This document shows, one piece after another, positions 50,721-59,474 of a stretch of DNA of 64,000 nt (position 1 is the stretch's first letter; each line of letters opens with the position of its first letter). This stretch comes from CAZIKF01 sp964539825 (GTDB lineage: Bacteria > Muiribacteriota > UBA6191). The stretch spans positions 5,211 through 69,210 of the forward strand of contig CAZIKF010000027.1 of assembly GCA_964539825.1 (NCBI GenBank), in the 5' to 3' direction. The translations under genes were made by a program, and so were the position numbers. The notes under the pieces were generated by a model. The model saw only the letters and a list, made by a program, of their open reading frames with translations. It was not told the origin of the DNA and made no database searches.

Positions 50721-52145
50721 ATGATTCTTTGTGCATGGGTGCGAAATTTTCAGATTTTCTGCTCTTTGAAATCAGGGCAGGGGGGAGCCCCTTTGATTCT
50801 TCTTGGGGAGGAGGGGCAAAGTGCCACAGTTGTGGAATGCTCTCCTTCTGCCCGGGAGGCAGGGATTCAGTCTGGTATGAGGGAGAGACTGGCAAGGACC
50901 AGATGTCCTGAGGGAGTCTTTCTTTACCAGGATGTTGAGAGACAAAGGGGGCTTGAGGAGGAATTTTTTGAGACCCTTGAGAGTTTTTCCCCACGGGTGG
51001 AGTTACCTTATCCAGGTCTGGCTTTTTTGGATATGGGACCCTGGAGAGATCAAGACAAGGCTTCTTCCCAGTGTTTATTACTCTATAGCGCGCTTTTGCA
51101 AAATCCCGGGTTCCCGGTGCGGGTTGGTGTGGGTACAAACCGTTTTGTATCCAGGGTGGCCGCTCTTTTATCCTTTCCTGGAAAGGGGCTGATTATAGCT
51201 CCGGGGCAGGAGAGGGACTTTCTGTCTTCTTGCCCTACGTCTTTGCTCCCTCTATCCAAAAAGCTTCTTATGAAGTTGGAGTTCCTGGGTCTTCAAACCC
51301 TGGGGCAGATAGCCAAAATACCGGCTGCCGATCTTCTTTTACAGTTTGGAAAGGACGGTGAAAAACTCTCCAGGCTTTGCCTGGGAGAAGACTTTACACC
51401 CGTTCGTGGAGAAACTCGTCTGCGTCCTCCCCATTTCAAAAGAGTTTTTGAAAGCCCTGTGAAGGATTCTGGAACCCTGATCAGGCTAATGGACCAGGAT
51501 TTGAAAGCCCTGTTGGTTAGCTTGCGTTTTATGCGCAGACGCTGTAGTCGCCTGGAATTTCGTTTCCTTCTCGAAGATGGGCAAGAGAAGGCTTACACTG
51601 TGCGGTTTTCTTCCCCCCAGGGAAAAGAGGATGGCTTTCTTAAGTTTGTGGAATCCAGGCTGGCTTCTTTGACTTTCTCCAAACCAGTGGAGATTTGTGA
51701 GGTCTGGCCCGCGGGGCTTCTGCGGGGGTTTTTCGTACAAGGAAATCTCTTTGGGAAAGTTCGTGAAGAGCGCATGCAAGAATTATCCCGGCAACTTGGA
51801 AAGAAGGGTTGTTCTCTATATAAGGTTCACCTGGGAGATCCTGAATCCAGGATTCCTGAGCGCAGGGCTTTTTTAAACGGCCTTCTCGATCCTCTTGAGA
51901 AAACTCCTTTATATCTTCCGTCCAGGATCAGGGTGAAGGAAAAGGGAGGACTTTGCCTGGTTCGTATCGATGGTTCCGACCAGAGGATCGGAAAGATCCT
52001 GGAAAAGTGGGTAGTAGAAGAGGATTGGTGGGAACTTTCCTCCATCTCAAGAATCTATTACCGGGTACTTCTTTGTAGCGGGGTAATTCGCAAAATTTTC
52101 TACGACCGAGTCGGGGGGCAGTGGTACCGACAGCCTGGTTTTTGA
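50721..52145 (+). CDS. imuB: ImuB-like catalytically inactive Y-family polymerase
   Basis: The 474 residues show a Y-family fold without its active site. The first catalytic Asp is missing (ILCAWVRNFQIFCSL at the N-terminus) and the second acidic pair is lost (PGLAFLDMG instead of S-x-DExFLD). The region VRVGVGTNRFVSRVAALLS and a helix-hairpin-helix part (LEFLGLQTLGQIAKIPAADLL) remain. This is the pattern of ImuB, which links DnaE2 to the sliding clamp in mutagenic repair. It stops 15 bases before dnaE2. No imuA is found in the window. Confidence 0.85.
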   Translation: MILCAWVRNFQIFCSLKSGQGGAPLILLGEEGQSATVVECSPSAREAGIQSGMRERLARTRCPEGVFLYQDVERQRGLEEEFFETLESFSPRVELPYPGLAFLDMGPWRDQDKASSQCLLLYSALLQNPGFPVRVGVGTNRFVSRVAALLSFPGKGLIIAPGQERDFLSSCPTSLLPLSKKLLMKLEFLGLQTLGQIAKIPAADLLLQFGKDGEKLSRLCLGEDFTPVRGETRLRPPHFKRVFESPVKDSGTLIRLMDQDLKALLVSLRFMRRRCSRLEFRFLLEDGQEKAYTVRFSSPQGKEDGFLKFVESRLASLTFSKPVEICEVWPAGLLRGFFVQGNLFGKVREERMQELSRQLGKKGCSLYKVHLGDPESRIPERRAFLNGLLDPLEKTPLYLPSRIRVKEKGGLCLVRIDGSDQRIGKILEKWVVEEDWWELSSISRIYYRVLLCSGVIRKIFYDRVGGQWYRQPGF

Positions 52146-52160
52146 AAGGGGTGAAGCAGG

Positions 52161-55100
52161 GTGGGCTATGCTGAGTTACATACCCATAGTTTCTACTCTT
52201 TCCTGGAGGGGGCCTCGAGTCCCGAAGAGCTTGCCGGACAGGCTAAAGAGCTAGGGTATGAATCCATTGCTCTGACAGATCGCTGTTCTCTATATGGGGC
52301 TATCCCTTTTTATCAGGAGGCAAAGGCCCTGGGCATTCATCCGATCATTGGCTCTCAGATGGATATGTCTAGCGGGGAGATGATCCTGCTTTTATGTAAA
52401 GACTCCAGGGGGTATTCCCATCTGAGCGAATTAATTACCCGCTCTAGAAGAGGTCGAGAAAAGGGCAGGTTTCTCACGTATAGGAAAGATTTGGAAGAGC
52501 TTAGTCCAGGATTGATCTGCCTGGTAGGAGGAAAGGAGGGTAAATTTTCCAGTCTTGTATCCGAGGGAAAGGAGGGAGAGGTTAAGAGCTTACTGAGTTT
52601 TTACCAGGATCTCTTTGCTCCGGATTCCTTGTACCTGGAGTTGACTCGCCATCTTGAGGCCGGGGAGAACAGGCTAATTTATTGTTTATGGGAATTGTCC
52701 CGAGAGTTTGGTATTCCCTGTGTAGCAACAAACGCCGCCCGTTACCACAGTCAGGACAAAGCGAGGCTTTGCGATATTCTTTGCTGCATACGTGAGGGAG
52801 TCCTGCTAAAAGATTCCCATGAAATTCGATTTGGAAATCACGAAAGAGGGCTTAAGAGTCCGGAGGAAATGAGAGAGCTTTTCGCTGAGTTTCCCGATGT
52901 GTTGAGTAATAGCGAAGTGATTGCCGGAAAATGTCGGGTGGATTTGGAATTTTCCGCGTATAGATTTCCACAATTCCCTGTTCCCGATGGGTATGATGCA
53001 CATACTTTTTTAAAGCATCTTTGCGAAAAGTACTTATCTCGAAAGTATCCCAGAATTCTCCCCAGGCATACGCTGCGTATGCAAGAAGAGTTGGATCTTA
53101 TTCGCGCCAAACAGCTCAGCGGATATTTTCTCGTAGTTTGGGATCTGGTGCGCTTTGCCAACTCCCGGGGGATTCCTTGCCAGGGGAGGGGATCCGCGGC
53201 TAACTCCCTGGTAGCGTATCTTCTTGAAATCGCTCCTGTTGACCCTATTGAGCATGATCTTTTCTTTGGGAGGTTTCTGAATGAAGAAACAAAGGTAATT
53301 CCCGATATCGATCTGGATTTTGCCTCTACTGCGGAAACGGAGCGTGAGCACCGTGAGGATGTAATCCAATACGTGTATCGCAAATACGGAGAGGATTATG
53401 TGGCCATGGCCTGCACTTTCATTACTTATCGTCCTAAGAGCGCTATCAGGGAGGTGGGCAAAGTCTTGGAGATGCCTGAGAAACTTCTCGATAAGATGGC
53501 TAAATTGGGAAGCAGGTATTCTCTTCCCGACGCCTTTACTGAATTAGCGGGAATGGAGGAGTTTTCCCCTTATCTGGAATCTTCTGTATGGAGTCATTTT
53601 CGACAATTGGTAACACAGATTCTTGATTTACCCCGTCACCTTTCCATCCATACCGGGGGAATGGTGATTTCTTCTACTCCCCTTCACAGGCTGGTTCCGC
53701 TGGAGCCCGCGAGAATGCCAGGTCGAGTGGTATGCCAGTGGGATAAGGATATGATTGAGGATGCCGGGTTGGTTAAGGTGGACCTCCTGGGTCTTCGCAT
53801 GCTTTCCGCTCTTCGGGAATGTGTTTCTTTGATTGAGGAGAGCGAGGGGGAGAAGGTGGATCTGGAAACCATCAAACAGGATGATCCACAGGTTTATGAA
53901 ATGATCTCTCGGGCGGACACTGTGGGAGTTTTTCAGGTGGAGTCGAGAGCCCAGATGCAAAGCCTTACCAGAACCCGCCCCCGCAATTTAAAAGAGCTTG
54001 GTATTCAGGTAGCTATCATCCGTCCAGGTCCCTTACAGGGGAATATGGTCAATCCTTATATCCGACGCAGGAATGGTGAAGAAGAAGTCACCCAACTGCA
54101 TCCTTCCCTGGAACCAATTCTTTCGGAGACCCTGGGAGTTATTCTTTTCCAGGAGCAGGTGCTGAAGGTTGCTGTGACTATCGCTGGTTTTTCCTGCGGA
54201 CAGGCGGAGATGTTGCGTAAGGCCATGAGCAAGAAGCGTTCTAAACAAGCTATGGAAGCTCTTAAAGAAGATTTTTTACAAGGATCAAGGAAGAAGGGAG
54301 TGAGTGAAGATGACGCGTTGCGGATTTATCAAACCCTGGATGGCTTTGCCCTCTACGGCTTTTGTAAATCTCACGCCATGGCCTTTGCCAAGATCGCGTA
54401 CCAGTCAGCATGGCTTCGAAAATATCATCCCGCATGTTTTACGACCGCCCTCTTAAATCATCAACCCATGGGTTTCTATCCCCGGGAGGTACTGCTTCAG
54501 GATGTGAAGCGCCAGGGGATTCAGGTTTTTCCCGTATGTGTGCAAGAAAGCAAGGTTTGGTGTCATGTCTCGGGAGGAATGATTCGCCTGGGATTGATGA
54601 TGGTTAAAGGAATGAAAAGAGAATTGGCCCTGGATATTGTCAAAGAGAGGCAGAAGCGAGTGTTTCTCTCCCTCTTTGATTTTCTACGAAGAGTGAGGGT
54701 GGGGGGTGATCTGCTTCAGAGAATGATCCAGTCGGGATCTCTTGATTCCCTGGTTTCTTCACGCAGGGAGGCTTTGTGGAAAGGTTGGCTCTATGCTAAG
54801 GGAGGGGAGGGGGGAGCCCTTATTTCCCGCGAACCAGAAGCCCCCGAACTTCCTCAAACTAATGATTGGAGTGCCATGCAGGGAGAGTACTCTTCCATGG
54901 GGTTTTCTGTATCTATGCATCCAATAGGGCTTTTACGTGAAACTTTAAAGAAGAGGGGGGTGCTGAGTTCTGGGAGGTTGTCGTTGGTGCGGGAAGGTCG
55001 TGAAGTACGAGTGGCGGGAATGGTGGTATGCCGACAGAGGCCACCCACAGCCAAAGGGTTTGGATTTTTGACCCTGGAGGATGAGGAGGGGATGATCAAT

Positions 55101-55295
55101 CTGGTGATTCCCCCTGACCCGCTGCAACGCTATAAGATTTTATTTCAGCGCTCTGGCTTTGTAATTGCCAGGGGAAGGAAAATGTCTAAAAATGGAGTGG
55201 TCAATATCCGTGTTAACCAGCTTCAAGAACTTCAACCTGCGCAAACCATGGATCTTGAAAACTCCATACGATCCAAGGTGAAAAGTTTTTCATGA
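52161..55295 (+). CDS. dnaE2: Error-prone DNA polymerase DnaE2 (ImuC)
   Basis: Type C DNA polymerase of 1044 residues, the size of DnaE2 rather than replicative DnaE. PHP domain at the start (YAELHTHSFYSFLEG), catalytic palm PDIDLDF at about 381-387 and KVDLLGLRML near 535, finger and HhH parts (QAEMLRKAMSKKRS; GFCKSHAMAFA), and a C-terminal OB fold (VAGMVVCRQRPPTAKGFGFLTL). It would perform translesion synthesis with ImuB. The start is GTG at 52161. Its last 15 codons lie in a direct repeat found again at 47.5 kb. Confidence 0.95.
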   Translation: MGYAELHTHSFYSFLEGASSPEELAGQAKELGYESIALTDRCSLYGAIPFYQEAKALGIHPIIGSQMDMSSGEMILLLCKDSRGYSHLSELITRSRRGREKGRFLTYRKDLEELSPGLICLVGGKEGKFSSLVSEGKEGEVKSLLSFYQDLFAPDSLYLELTRHLEAGENRLIYCLWELSREFGIPCVATNAARYHSQDKARLCDILCCIREGVLLKDSHEIRFGNHERGLKSPEEMRELFAEFPDVLSNSEVIAGKCRVDLEFSAYRFPQFPVPDGYDAHTFLKHLCEKYLSRKYPRILPRHTLRMQEELDLIRAKQLSGYFLVVWDLVRFANSRGIPCQGRGSAANSLVAYLLEIAPVDPIEHDLFFGRFLNEETKVIPDIDLDFASTAETEREHREDVIQYVYRKYGEDYVAMACTFITYRPKSAIREVGKVLEMPEKLLDKMAKLGSRYSLPDAFTELAGMEEFSPYLESSVWSHFRQLVTQILDLPRHLSIHTGGMVISSTPLHRLVPLEPARMPGRVVCQWDKDMIEDAGLVKVDLLGLRMLSALRECVSLIEESEGEKVDLETIKQDDPQVYEMISRADTVGVFQVESRAQMQSLTRTRPRNLKELGIQVAIIRPGPLQGNMVNPYIRRRNGEEEVTQLHPSLEPILSETLGVILFQEQVLKVAVTIAGFSCGQAEMLRKAMSKKRSKQAMEALKEDFLQGSRKKGVSEDDALRIYQTLDGFALYGFCKSHAMAFAKIAYQSAWLRKYHPACFTTALLNHQPMGFYPREVLLQDVKRQGIQVFPVCVQESKVWCHVSGGMIRLGLMMVKGMKRELALDIVKERQKRVFLSLFDFLRRVRVGGDLLQRMIQSGSLDSLVSSRREALWKGWLYAKGGEGGALISREPEAPELPQTNDWSAMQGEYSSMGFSVSMHPIGLLRETLKKRGVLSSGRLSLVREGREVRVAGMVVCRQRPPTAKGFGFLTLEDEEGMINLVIPPDPLQRYKILFQRSGFVIARGRKMSKNGVVNIRVNQLQELQPAQTMDLENSIRSKVKSFS

Positions 55296-55350
55296 AAACT
55301 CTAAGAGATAGGTTATAGAGTGAAATGAGAGGAAATGCTCTGGTTCAGTC
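55242..55350 (+). repeat. Direct-repeat copy 2 (dnaE2 end and a relic methyltransferase start)
   Basis: About 85 of 100 bases match 47487-47586. After the dnaE2 stop the similarity continues to ATGCTCTGGTTCA (55334-55346), which equals the first codons of the methyltransferase gene at 47574. Here that frame ends after 11 codons. Confidence 0.75.
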
Positions 55351-55357
55351 CTGATTC

Positions 55358-55942
55358 TTACTCTTCGTAGATTTCCTCGAAGATTTCTCTTTGCTGATCT
55401 TCCTCAAAGTTGGCTTCTTTGATCATTCGCAGTAAACCAATTTTTACTTTGAATTTATTCTTGGCAAACATGCCGTCTCGGGAAAGCTTAATAGCTTTCA
55501 TGGCTTTTTTCATTTCAGGATCTTGGACGATGTCCCGAGCTACTTTCAATTGGTAGCGATCTTTACTCTTGGGAATCAGGCTAAAAGGTGTGAGGCTCTG
55601 AACATTGTTGGGAAATCCAGTACGGTCAGAATCATCCGTATGGCTTAGTCCAAACAAAATTCCATGACGACGAAGGGTCAAGGTTGTAGTCTCCATTTTG
55701 CCCTTGTATTCATAGGGCAAAGTCAAAGTATAGTTGCTGTGACCGCCATCAAGGAGGATCAGATTACCAGACAGAACCGCCTTGCTAACATCTGGGTCCG
55801 CACTTAAATCAAGTTGCTGCTTTGCCAGATAGATCGCAGGGTTTCCATTGGCGGCGCTTAGACTTTCCCGAAAATAAAATGGAGCGGCAAAAAGGAAATC
55901 GGAAATCAGTAAAGGCAGGCAAATCAAGATAAGTTTTTTCAT
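55358..55942 (-). CDS. Secreted protein of unknown function
   Basis: The 194 residues start with a clear signal peptide (KKLILICLPLLISDFLFA, cleaved after AAP or nearby). The mature part has a beta-rich half (HSNYTLTLPYEYKGKMETTTL) and a helical, charged C-terminus. No family recognised. The ATG at 55942 is preferred over 55981 because AAAGGA lies upstream and it gives a normal signal sequence. It converges on dnaE2, whose repeat runs up to its 3' end. Confidence 0.75.
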   Translation of the reverse strand: MKKLILICLPLLISDFLFAAPFYFRESLSAANGNPAIYLAKQQLDLSADPDVSKAVLSGNLILLDGGHSNYTLTLPYEYKGKMETTTLTLRRHGILFGLSHTDDSDRTGFPNNVQSLTPFSLIPKSKDRYQLKVARDIVQDPEMKKAMKAIKLSRDGMFAKNKFKVKIGLLRMIKEANFEEDQQREIFEEIYEE

Positions 55943-56221
55943 GAGGATTCCTTTCAAAAGGGGATCAAAAAAGTGCGGCAATTTTTATCACTCTGGAAAA
56001 TTTATACGTCCTATTCTGACTATGGTTTCAAAGAGAAAAAGAAAAGTAGAATTATTTTCCTTCTTACTCATTTTCAATAAGCCTTCCAAATTTCCCAAAT
56101 CCTCCGCATCCATTACTCCCCTTGATTCTGGGAAAGCGAAGTCTTTCAGAGATAATTATGGTATTTTATCCTCCCGGAATTTCTGGGGAATAATCCGGGT
56201 ATATGGTGAGGTAGGCGGATT

Positions 56222-57514
56222 GTGAAAAAAATTTGGTTCTCTGAGATCAAGCAGCATCTTGGCCAGGAAATCTGGCTTGAGGGTTGGGTATTCAATAAGC
56301 GAGGCTCTAAGAATGTCCAGTTCTTGGAGCTTCGGGACGGCACGGCTGTATTACAGTGCGTGGTAACCAGGGAAGAGTCCGGAGATGAGGCATGGGAGCT
56401 TGCCGAGCGGTTAACCCAGGAGAGTTCTCTTGCCCTAAGAGGATTGGTCAAAGAACACCCCAAGTCGTTCACAGGCTGTGAGATTCAGACCCTGGAAATT
56501 AAGCCCTATCAGATCAGCGACAATTTCCCTATCACCAAGAAAGAGCACGGGCCGGATTTCCTTATCAAACGGCGTCATCTCTGGCTGCGTTCGCGTTTGC
56601 AGCGTTCTATCCTTCAAGTGCGCAACCAGGTCATCTGGGCATTACGAAAGTATTTCCACGAAAAGGAATATATCTGCACCGATTCACCGATTTTAACCGG
56701 AACGATCGGAGAGGAAGGCTCTACTCTTTTCTCAACCGAATACTTTGATGAAGGAGAAGCTTATCTAGCCCAGACAGGACAGCTCTATCTCGAAGCGACC
56801 GCGGCTGCCCTGGGAAAAACCTTTTGTTTTGGCCCTACTTTTCGCGCGGAAAAATCCAAGACACGTCGACATCTCACCGAGTTTTGGATGCTTGAGGCTG
56901 AAATTGCTTTCGCGGATAACGTGGAAAATATGCGTATTCAGGAAGAGATGCTCCAATATGTGATTCGACATGTTCTTGATACATCTAAAATCCAGCTCAA
57001 GACCCTGGGCCGAGACATTTCCTCATTGGAAGCATGCTTGAAGCCCTTTGCTCACATCAGCTATGACGATGCTGTGGAGCGGGTTCGCCAAAAGGGGAGC
57101 ACAATGGAGCCCGGTAAGGATTTTGGGGCTGAGGATGAGGTATTGCTTACACAGGACTATAAAGTACCGGTATTTGTAGAAAACTACCCACGCAGTGCCA
57201 AGGCTTTCTATATGAAAATCGATCCTGAGAATTCAGACAGGGTGCTATGTTCTGATCTATTGGCTCCTGATTACGGTGAGATTATTGGAGCCTCTCAGCG
57301 CGAGGATGATTATGACATTCTGCATCAGCGCATCCTGGAATTTGGTCTTGATCCCGCCAAATTTCAGTGGTATCTCGACCTGAGAAAATACGGTACTTAT
57401 GTGCACAGTGGGTTTGGTATTGGTCTGGAGAGAACCGTGTCTTTTATAACGGGCGTCAGGCATATCCGCGAAACCATTCCATTTCCCCGAATGATGACCC
57501 ATCTGGAACCCTGA
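56222..57514 (+). CDS. asnS: Asparaginyl-tRNA synthetase
   Basis: Class IIb aminoacyl-tRNA synthetase of 430 residues. N-terminal OB-fold anticodon domain (LEGWVFNKRGSKNVQFLELRDG), class II motif 2 GPTFRAEKSKTRRHLTEF near residues 199-216 and motif 3 GFGIGLERTVSFITG at the end. The features TGQLYLEA and MLEAEIAF fit AsnRS better than AspRS. The start is GTG at 56222. It starts a forward run with rsmD and the efflux genes. Confidence 0.95.
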   Translation: MKKIWFSEIKQHLGQEIWLEGWVFNKRGSKNVQFLELRDGTAVLQCVVTREESGDEAWELAERLTQESSLALRGLVKEHPKSFTGCEIQTLEIKPYQISDNFPITKKEHGPDFLIKRRHLWLRSRLQRSILQVRNQVIWALRKYFHEKEYICTDSPILTGTIGEEGSTLFSTEYFDEGEAYLAQTGQLYLEATAAALGKTFCFGPTFRAEKSKTRRHLTEFWMLEAEIAFADNVENMRIQEEMLQYVIRHVLDTSKIQLKTLGRDISSLEACLKPFAHISYDDAVERVRQKGSTMEPGKDFGAEDEVLLTQDYKVPVFVENYPRSAKAFYMKIDPENSDRVLCSDLLAPDYGEIIGASQREDDYDILHQRILEFGLDPAKFQWYLDLRKYGTYVHSGFGIGLERTVSFITGVRHIRETIPFPRMMTHLEP

Positions 57515-57541
57515 AGTGAGGGTTGGGCCAGGAGCCGCACT

Positions 57542-58162
57542 ATGAATATTTTGACCGGAATTCTAAAAGGAATGCGGGTTCACGCGCCTGATCGTGACCG
57601 CATTCGACCCACTAAGTCCGGAGTCAGGGAGGCGGTCTTCAATATATTGGGACAGCAGCTCCACGGAAAGTCCTTTTGTGATTTATGTGCTGGCAGCGGT
57701 TCCATGGGTATCGAGGCAATTTCTCGGGGAGCAGTGGATGTTCGCTTTGTGGAGAAAGATCAAAAAGTTGTAAAAACATTATTGAAAAATCTCCTGGAAG
57801 TGGAACGAAGATTAGATGAGGAGCCAATGAGAAGGCTTTTCACAGAGAGCTTTTCAGTTTTTTTAGAGCGAGAAATTGAATTTGATCTGGTCTATTTTGA
57901 TCCTCCCTGGAGATTTTTTGAGAAACACAAAATGGATGAAATTCCCTTTGAGCTTGCAGTAAAAGAGCAAGGTCATTTTTTGGTGGAGCATACCAAGAAG
58001 TTACCAAGGATTCTTCCAGATGCCCTGGGCTCTCTACATCTGATAGACAGCCGAAAATACGGTCAATCACAGATTTCAATCTACAAAAAAACGATACCGA
58101 AGCAGAACGATCATCTCGATGAATCTCTGCCAAATTTCGAAGCATCCCTGGCGCAAAGATGA
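57542..58162 (+). CDS. rsmD: 16S rRNA (guanine966-N2)-methyltransferase RsmD
   Basis: RsmD methylates G966 of 16S rRNA. The 206-residue protein has RPTKSGVREAVFNIL, the SAM-binding DLCAGSGSMGIEAISRGA and the catalytic YFDPPW (near 116-121), all characteristic. The C-terminal tail is about 20 residues longer than usual. Its 3' end overlaps a frame open into the adaptor gene, but the probable adaptor start is 67 bases downstream. Confidence 0.93.
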   Translation: MNILTGILKGMRVHAPDRDRIRPTKSGVREAVFNILGQQLHGKSFCDLCAGSGSMGIEAISRGAVDVRFVEKDQKVVKTLLKNLLEVERRLDEEPMRRLFTESFSVFLEREIEFDLVYFDPPWRFFEKHKMDEIPFELAVKEQGHFLVEHTKKLPRILPDALGSLHLIDSRKYGQSQISIYKKTIPKQNDHLDESLPNFEASLAQR

Positions 58163-58229
58163 GTTGAAAACTTTGCCTGCTCATTCGGTGATCTTGCTTC
58201 TAAGCTGCTCAAAGCTTTATTCTGGAACC

Positions 58230-59471
58230 GTGAAACACCTCAATTACAGGAGAATCTTAAACTTCGCGTGGCTCTACCTATATGTGCTGGGGTCTATCCC
58301 GGTTTTTTCGTTCGGAGGGCCATCACCAGTCACTATCTCCCGTGTTGAACTCAAATCTCTCAGAGAGACACGAGAATTTTCCGGCACCTCTCTGGCCTGG
58401 AAAAAATCGAGTGTGGGATCCCCTTCAGAAGGCATAGTTAAGAAACGAAACATCTTTTATGGAGTGGATGTAAAAGAGAGTCAGATTCTTCTTGAAATCG
58501 ACAGTTCCGAACAACTTGCACGACTTGACGCTCTCAAGGCCGAGCGTGAAGCGCTTTACCAGGACTTCCTGGAAAAGAAGGAAGGGAGTCGAATCGAAGA
58601 AATTGAGGTCGCTCGCTCAGAGCTGAAAAAATTTGAGGCAGAGAGTCGTGAAGCGAAACTACAACTAAAAAGGATCAAGGGCCTGTTGTCCCAGAGTGCC
58701 ACTTCAAGAGATCTCTTCGATGAAGCTGTAAGGGATGAAGAGGTGGCTACTGCACAAGTAGAGAATGCTCGTGCCGGTTTAAAGCTTCTGGAGGCGGGGG
58801 AGCGTGAACAGACGATCCTTGGTGCCCAGGCACGCTGGAGTGCAGCCGAGGCCAGGGTTGACGAAATGCAAAAAGTCGTCGCAAAAATGAGGGTGCAAGC
58901 ACCCTTCTCTGGAACTTCTGGAGAAGTCTTTGTTGAAGTGGGCGACTGGATTGGTAAGGGAGATCCTATTGCTGACTTGTATGATTCATCCAAAATCGAT
59001 GTGGTTGTGCTTGTGCCAGAGCGCTTGATCTACAGGGTTAGACTCCTGAGTAAGGTCGCCTGTCGATTCACAGCTTTAAATGAGCAGGAGTTTTCCGGAT
59101 TGGTCGCCAGTATTGGTCCGGCGACCACCCAGGCAGGCCGCACAGTGCCGGTGATTGTTAGATTTCAAAATTCTCGAAATCTTGTAAAGCCAGGGATGAG
59201 TGTTACTGTTCAACTGGAGCTTGGTGAAGAAGTATCTTCTTTGTGGGTACATAAAGACTCAGTGCTAAGGGGGGGCGAGAATGGCCCCATGGTCTATATT
59301 CACGAGGAGGGTAAGGTTCAGCCTCGAGATGTGAAACTGGGCCATATGTCGGGATCTCAGATCGAAATTCTCACTGGTCTCAAGCAGGGGGAGGAAGTGA
59401 TCATCAAGGGTAACGAAAGACTCAGGCCTGGAGCATCTGTGATCGTGAGCGAAAAGGCACAAGCCCGGTAG
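58230..59471 (+). CDS. RND efflux periplasmic adaptor (membrane fusion protein)
   Basis: About 414 residues from the GTG at 58230. A basic start and hydrophobic signal (ILNFAWLYLYVLGSIPVFSFG) lead into a lipoyl-like half motif, a coiled-coil hairpin (about 110-220, LDALKAEREALYQDF onward), the second half (MRVQAPFSGTSGEVFVEVGDWIG) and beta-barrel and membrane-proximal domains (LKQGEEVIIKGNERLRPGASV). The frame is open farther, to 58119, overlapping rsmD; the signal peptide argues for the later start. It works with the RND pump that begins four bases after its stop. Confidence 0.88.
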   Translation: MKHLNYRRILNFAWLYLYVLGSIPVFSFGGPSPVTISRVELKSLRETREFSGTSLAWKKSSVGSPSEGIVKKRNIFYGVDVKESQILLEIDSSEQLARLDALKAEREALYQDFLEKKEGSRIEEIEVARSELKKFEAESREAKLQLKRIKGLLSQSATSRDLFDEAVRDEEVATAQVENARAGLKLLEAGEREQTILGAQARWSAAEARVDEMQKVVAKMRVQAPFSGTSGEVFVEVGDWIGKGDPIADLYDSSKIDVVVLVPERLIYRVRLLSKVACRFTALNEQEFSGLVASIGPATTQAGRTVPVIVRFQNSRNLVKPGMSVTVQLELGEEVSSLWVHKDSVLRGGENGPMVYIHEEGKVQPRDVKLGHMSGSQIEILTGLKQGEEVIIKGNERLRPGASVIVSEKAQAR

Positions 59472-59474
59472 TCG

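Noticed and set aside
47257..55350. Insertion sequence or integrative element with its own recombinase
   Set aside because: No transposase, integrase or resolvase frame was found in the segment; only repeats support mobility.
57500..57530. Terminator hairpin after asnS (AACCCT/AGGGTT)
   Set aside because: The stem is only six pairs, overlaps the stop codon and lacks a T run; rsmD follows closely and is probably co-transcribed.
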